Assembly (NCBI GenBank): GCA_965262315.1
Contig: CBDHFJ010000050.1
Span: 1 to 17,471, forward strand
Direction: 5' to 3'
Source of the DNA: JBCCFK01 sp965262315
Lineage (GTDB): Bacteria > Actinomycetota > Acidimicrobiia > Acidimicrobiales > UBA8592
DNA length: 17,471 bases
The notes under the pieces were generated by a model, which saw only the letters and a program-made list of their open reading frames with translations, made no database searches and was not told where the DNA came from. Positions 14,132 through 17,471 of this stretch are shown here, piece after piece. Position 1 is the first letter of the stretch. Every line of letters starts with the position of its first letter. The translations under genes were made by a program, and so were the position numbers.

Positions 14132-16516
14132 ATGCGGGAACACGGCGACGATCCCGGTCCGGAGGAGGCTGCGGAGCTGATCCGCCGCGCCGCGCCCGGC
14201 CGCTGCCTCGGGTTCACGGGACCGTCGGGCAGCGGCCGCACGACGTTGCTGACCGATGGTGCGCCCACAGACGCGGTCGTGCTCCGCGGTCGCGCCGACG
14301 AGTCCGACCAACCGTTGCTCGCTGCGGCCCCGTTGCTGGCCGGCGCCGCCCCCGGCGACCTCGCCGGGCGGCTCGCGACCGCACGAGAGACCCTCGGTGA
14401 GGACGGGACCCTGGTCGTCGACGACGTGCACCTGCTCGATCCCGAATCCGCCGAGCTCGTCGGTGCGATCGCGGCGCGGGCCGACTCGTGGTCGGTCACC
14501 GTGGTGGTGGCAGGCACCGAGCTCCCCGCGTCGTGGCCGGGCGAACACGTGACGCTGGCCCCACTGGCCGCCGAGAGTGGCAGGACGGCCAGCGCGCTCG
14601 GCATCACGCCCGACCAGCTCGCCACCCTGGTGGCCGACACCGGCGGACTCCCCCGGTGGGTCGCCGCGGCCGCAACCGGGAGTCTCCACCGCACCGTCGA
14701 AACCCGTCTCCGCGACCTGTCTCCTGGTGCCGCGAGCGCGCTCGCCGCAGCATCCTGGGGGGCCTCGCGGAACGACGATTCGGGAACCAGCACCAGCGGC
14801 CTCACGCCCGCCGAGCTCGACGCAGCGCTTGCCGAGCTCGTGGATGCCGGCTTCCTGGCCGCACCGGGCGATCCGCTCGCGCCTGCCATCGCCGCCGCCG
14901 TGCGTTCCATCACTCCGGTGGCCGCCCGGCACGCCATCGTCGACACCCTGCTCGACCACCGGCCGGCAGCGAGGGCCACCGAGCTCGCCGGCTGGTTGGC
15001 CGTAGTCGACGACCACACCGGCCGCGCCGCAGCGGTGTACGTGGCCGCGGCCACCGAGCTCCGGCCTCATGACCCGTCGGCGGCGCTGGCGATGTTCCAG
15101 GCCGCAGCCGACTCCGCCACCCTCGATCCCGCCCAGCGCCTGGCGATGGCGGAGTGCCACGTGGCCGCCGGGTCACCGGACGCGGCACTCACGCTCCTCC
15201 ACGACCTCGCCGATCTCGAACGAAACCCTCTGGTTCTGGCGACGAGCGCCTCGGCGCTGGCCCGTGACGGCCGCGGGGCCGACGCGTCGCACGTCGCTCG
15301 CGAACTCGACGGCATCGACACCGAGGGCAGCCACAACCAGCTGTCACCGCTGTACCACGCCGGCCAAGGGGGCGGCGCCGCGAAGGCCGGCTCACCCGTG
15401 GGAGGCCGCGCTGCGGCGGCCCGCTTCGCTGCCGCATCGGCCACGTGGATGAACGAGGGTTCAGCCGGGCTGTCCGACCTGGCCCACGCAGCCACCGCGG
15501 CCCTCGATCTGGCCAGCATCGACGTGTGGCCGTGGCACCCCATGGAGCTCGTCGTCGCCGCTGCCACGCTCGAACGTGATCACGACCTGGCTCAGGATGC
15601 GTTGGCCCGCCTCGACCCCGAGGATCACCTCACCCGTGCCCGCGCCGCGATGGCCCAGCTCCGCGCCTCGCGTCTGGCCGACGTCAGCGTCCCGACCGCC
15701 CCCGACGACCGACCGTTCCCGGGTCGGCTCGCCTGCCTGGTCCACGCGGTGGTCGGCGGCCTCGCGCTGCGCCAACAGCAGTCCGACCAGCTCGAAGGTC
15801 TGCTCATCGAGGAGCGGGCGCCGTCGATGCAGCCCGACCTGTGGAGCGTCGACGTCGTGTGCGAGCTGGCACTGGTCGCGGCCCGCACCCGGGGCCTGCC
15901 CGCTGCCGTCGACCTGCTCTCGCCCCTGGACGAGCTGGCGGCCGCGCACCCGCCGACCAGCACCGTGACCCGCACGCTCGCCTGGACCCACCTCATCGCT
16001 GCGGCCATCGCCGACGACGCCGACGCGGTGGAGGCAGCAGCGAACCGGATGGCCGACGCCCCCGATTCCCTCGAGAAGCGTGCCGGCGAGGTCTTCGCTT
16101 CCGTGTTCAGCGGCAACGTGGTGATCGAGCGGGTCGAGGCGGTCACCGGCGAACTCCGAGAGGCGGGGCTTGCGTTCGAGGCCTCGCAGCTGTCTGGCGC
16201 AGCCGCGCTCCGGTCGGCGGACGAGAACGCCACGAGAGACCTGCTGGCCCTGTCCCGTCAGCTCCGCGGCGAACGACGACAGGCTGGTGGGCAGCGCAGT
16301 GGCGACGTGGATGCGTTGTCCGAACGCGAGATCGAGGTCGCCCGGTTGGTCGTGCTCGGACGGACGCACAAGGAGATCGGTGCCGAGCTGTTCATCTCGG
16401 CCAAGACGGTCGAACACCACGTGGCCCGCATCCGCCGCAAGCTCGGCGCGACCTCGCGCGCCGAGATGATGGCGGCGATCCACGACTACCTGAACCGCCA
16501 CGCGTCGGTGGACTGA
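14132..16516 (+). CDS. P-loop ATPase / LuxR-type HTH regulator, IniR-like
   Basis: Intact, 794 residues. The N-terminal nucleotide-binding domain has a Walker A-like GPSGSGRTT (residues 30-38, with Arg in place of the invariant Lys) and Walker B LVVDDVHLLD near residue 95. A long Ala-rich helical middle, probably TPR-like, follows. The C-terminal LuxR HTH (about 729-794) is well conserved: LSEREIEVARLVVLG, THKEIGAELFISAKTVEHHV, RRKLGATSRAEMM. This STAND/LAL architecture fits ligand-gated regulators. The gene converges, with 15 nt between stops, on an IniC-like dynamin gene. In mycobacteria the regulator IniR, of similar size and layout, lies beside the iniBAC genes, so I infer an IniR counterpart that controls the dynamin genes. 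ATG 14132 is preferred; GTG 14126 is possible. Confidence 0.85.
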   Translation: MREHGDDPGPEEAAELIRRAAPGRCLGFTGPSGSGRTTLLTDGAPTDAVVLRGRADESDQPLLAAAPLLAGAAPGDLAGRLATARETLGEDGTLVVDDVHLLDPESAELVGAIAARADSWSVTVVVAGTELPASWPGEHVTLAPLAAESGRTASALGITPDQLATLVADTGGLPRWVAAAATGSLHRTVETRLRDLSPGAASALAAASWGASRNDDSGTSTSGLTPAELDAALAELVDAGFLAAPGDPLAPAIAAAVRSITPVAARHAIVDTLLDHRPAARATELAGWLAVVDDHTGRAAAVYVAAATELRPHDPSAALAMFQAAADSATLDPAQRLAMAECHVAAGSPDAALTLLHDLADLERNPLVLATSASALARDGRGADASHVARELDGIDTEGSHNQLSPLYHAGQGGGAAKAGSPVGGRAAAARFAAASATWMNEGSAGLSDLAHAATAALDLASIDVWPWHPMELVVAAATLERDHDLAQDALARLDPEDHLTRARAAMAQLRASRLADVSVPTAPDDRPFPGRLACLVHAVVGGLALRQQQSDQLEGLLIEERAPSMQPDLWSVDVVCELALVAARTRGLPAAVDLLSPLDELAAAHPPTSTVTRTLAWTHLIAAAIADDADAVEAAANRMADAPDSLEKRAGEVFASVFSGNVVIERVEAVTGELREAGLAFEASQLSGAAALRSADENATRDLLALSRQLRGERRQAGGQRSGDVDALSEREIEVARLVVLGRTHKEIGAELFISAKTVEHHVARIRRKLGATSRAEMMAAIHDYLNRHASVD

Positions 16517-16531
16517 GGAGCAGACCCGCAG

Positions 16532-17471
16532 TCAGCCCAATGCGGCGTAGGCGCCCTCATAGCTCCGCACGACGGTGCGTGCGGCGAGGCTCAGGTCGCG
16601 GGTGCTGAACGGGTTCTCGGCCTTGGCGGTCCACCGGCCGATGGCCTCCAGGATCTGCACCTGCTCGAGCGGCGGAGCGTCGGGTGGCGGGGCCAACAGG
16701 CGCTCCACCTCGGCCGCCTCTTCTTCGCTGAACTCCAGACCGCGCGCTCGGACGGCGCTGAGCAGGCGGGTCTCGGCGAACTCGTGGGCGTTCGCCCCGA
16801 CCCGCTCGAGCTCGCCGACCAGCTGGTCGACACCCGGTCCCTGGCGGAGCCGACAGATCTCGTCGAGGCGGACCAGCACCACCCGCGCCTTCAGGACGTC
16901 GCGTCGCCCGGCGAAGAGCATGGTCAGCGTCCGCTCGAGGCCCTCGATGCCGCTGGCTTCGCGCAATGAGGCGCAGAGGGCGCTGGCCGTAGTGGCCTCA
17001 CCGGCGGCGATGCGTTCCACCGCGTGACGAATGCCGTAGAGGCCGAGGCGGTGCAGGAGGTCCTCGCGCTCGAGTGGCGCGATCTCGCACGTTTCGTTCT
17101 CGCCCACGAACCGGTCCACCGTCAGCGTGAGCTCCTGGAGTGCCTCGCGATCCATCGCCGCGAGGCTTCGCAGCGCCTGGAACTCCGCCTCGGTCATGGT
17201 GGCGGCCGCCTGTGCGAGCAGGCCGGCGACCGGGACCACGCGCTGGCACAGCTGGCGCAGCTTCGCATCGTCGGCATAGCGCGCGGCGACCCGACCTGCG
17301 GAGTCGAGCGCGTCGAGGCGACACGCTCCGACCTCGTCGGCCCGAGAGAGCACGGCGATCGCGTTCACCGGGTTGGCGGTGGCGTAGTCGTCGTCGTGGA
17401 ACGCCTCCAGGAAGCCGACGTCGGAGCCGTGCAGATGGCGCATCAGGTAGACGACCGCATCGGCCTGGCCG
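16532..17471 (-). CDS. IniC-like dynamin-family GTPase, C-terminal part (runs off window)
   Basis: The frame is open to the window edge; 312 C-terminal residues are visible. They start in the late GTPase domain: ADAVVYLMRHLHGSDVGFLE, then NPVNAIAVLSRADEVG, where SRADE takes the place of the G4 (T/N)KxD motif, and QRVVPVAGLLAQAAATM. The helical stalk-like remainder (EFQALRSLAAMDREALQELT, LYGIRHAVERIAAGE, LERTLTMLFAGRRDVLKARV) ends in YEGAYAALG. This matches mycobacterial IniC-type bacterial dynamin-like proteins, which act at the membrane and in which loss of ini genes alters drug tolerance. Being last in its operon, an IniA-like partner would be expected just beyond the window end. The P-loop itself is not in the window. 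Confidence 0.85.
   Translation of the reverse strand, partial: GQADAVVYLMRHLHGSDVGFLEAFHDDDYATANPVNAIAVLSRADEVGACRLDALDSAGRVAARYADDAKLRQLCQRVVPVAGLLAQAAATMTEAEFQALRSLAAMDREALQELTLTVDRFVGENETCEIAPLEREDLLHRLGLYGIRHAVERIAAGEATTASALCASLREASGIEGLERTLTMLFAGRRDVLKARVVLVRLDEICRLRQGPGVDQLVGELERVGANAHEFAETRLLSAVRARGLEFSEEEAAEVERLLAPPPDAPPLEQVQILEAIGRWTAKAENPFSTRDLSLAARTVVRSYEGAYAALG

Noticed and set aside
1..17471. CRISPR arrays, insertion sequences, tRNA/rRNA genes and phage genes
   Set aside because: I looked for tandem spaced repeats, transposase motifs, terminal repeats and tRNA-like cloverleaf arms and saw none.

Overview
This 17.5 kb window is high-GC and densely coding. It most likely comes from an actinomycetote, plausibly of the Acidimicrobiia. 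The clues are an acetoacetyl-CoA synthetase, a TadE/TadE/TadG pilus cluster, a five-helix molybdopterin oxidoreductase with an internal Tat motif, an IniR-like regulator facing an IniC-like dynamin, and several apparently leaderless promoters (TANNNT 6-10 nt before the start codon). The lineage is an inference from gene content; there is no rRNA or tRNA in the window.

Layout. 1-2365 (+): large secreted or anchored protein with four META domains. 2373-2855 (-): two small overlapping genes that look like a toxin-antitoxin-type pair. 2897-4119 (-): acyl-CoA dehydrogenase, divergent from exonuclease III (4198-4978, +), with an inverted repeat between them. A strong hairpin separates exonuclease III from convergent rsgA (5021-6028, -). 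6215-7873 (+): membrane-anchored sulfite-oxidase-family protein with an ECF-type promoter upstream. 7940-8809 (+): RhtA-like EamA exporter. 8905-11551 (+): tight operon of two TadE-like proteins and a TadG-like protein. 11520-13481 (-): acetoacetyl-CoA synthetase, divergent from a cupin gene (13558-14103, +) across a 16-bp perfect palindrome. 14132-16516 (+): large P-loop/LuxR regulator resembling IniR. 16532-17471 (-): C-terminal part of an IniC-like dynamin GTPase that runs off the window.

Sequence quality. Every gene except rsgA between about 1 and 7.9 kb is broken by small indels, mostly in homopolymers, and each reading frame can be followed across the break. All inferred breaks up to 2935 are best explained as lost bases; those from 3543 to 7829 are best explained as gained bases. 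From 7940 to the end I see none in about 9.5 kb. I therefore read the broken genes as intact genes in poorly polished sequence, not pseudogenes, and give their coordinates end to end.

The genes are mostly independent housekeeping and envelope functions. The units that plausibly work together are the Tad operon, the regulator/dynamin pair, the small-gene pair, and possibly acetoacetyl-CoA synthetase with its divergent cupin neighbour.
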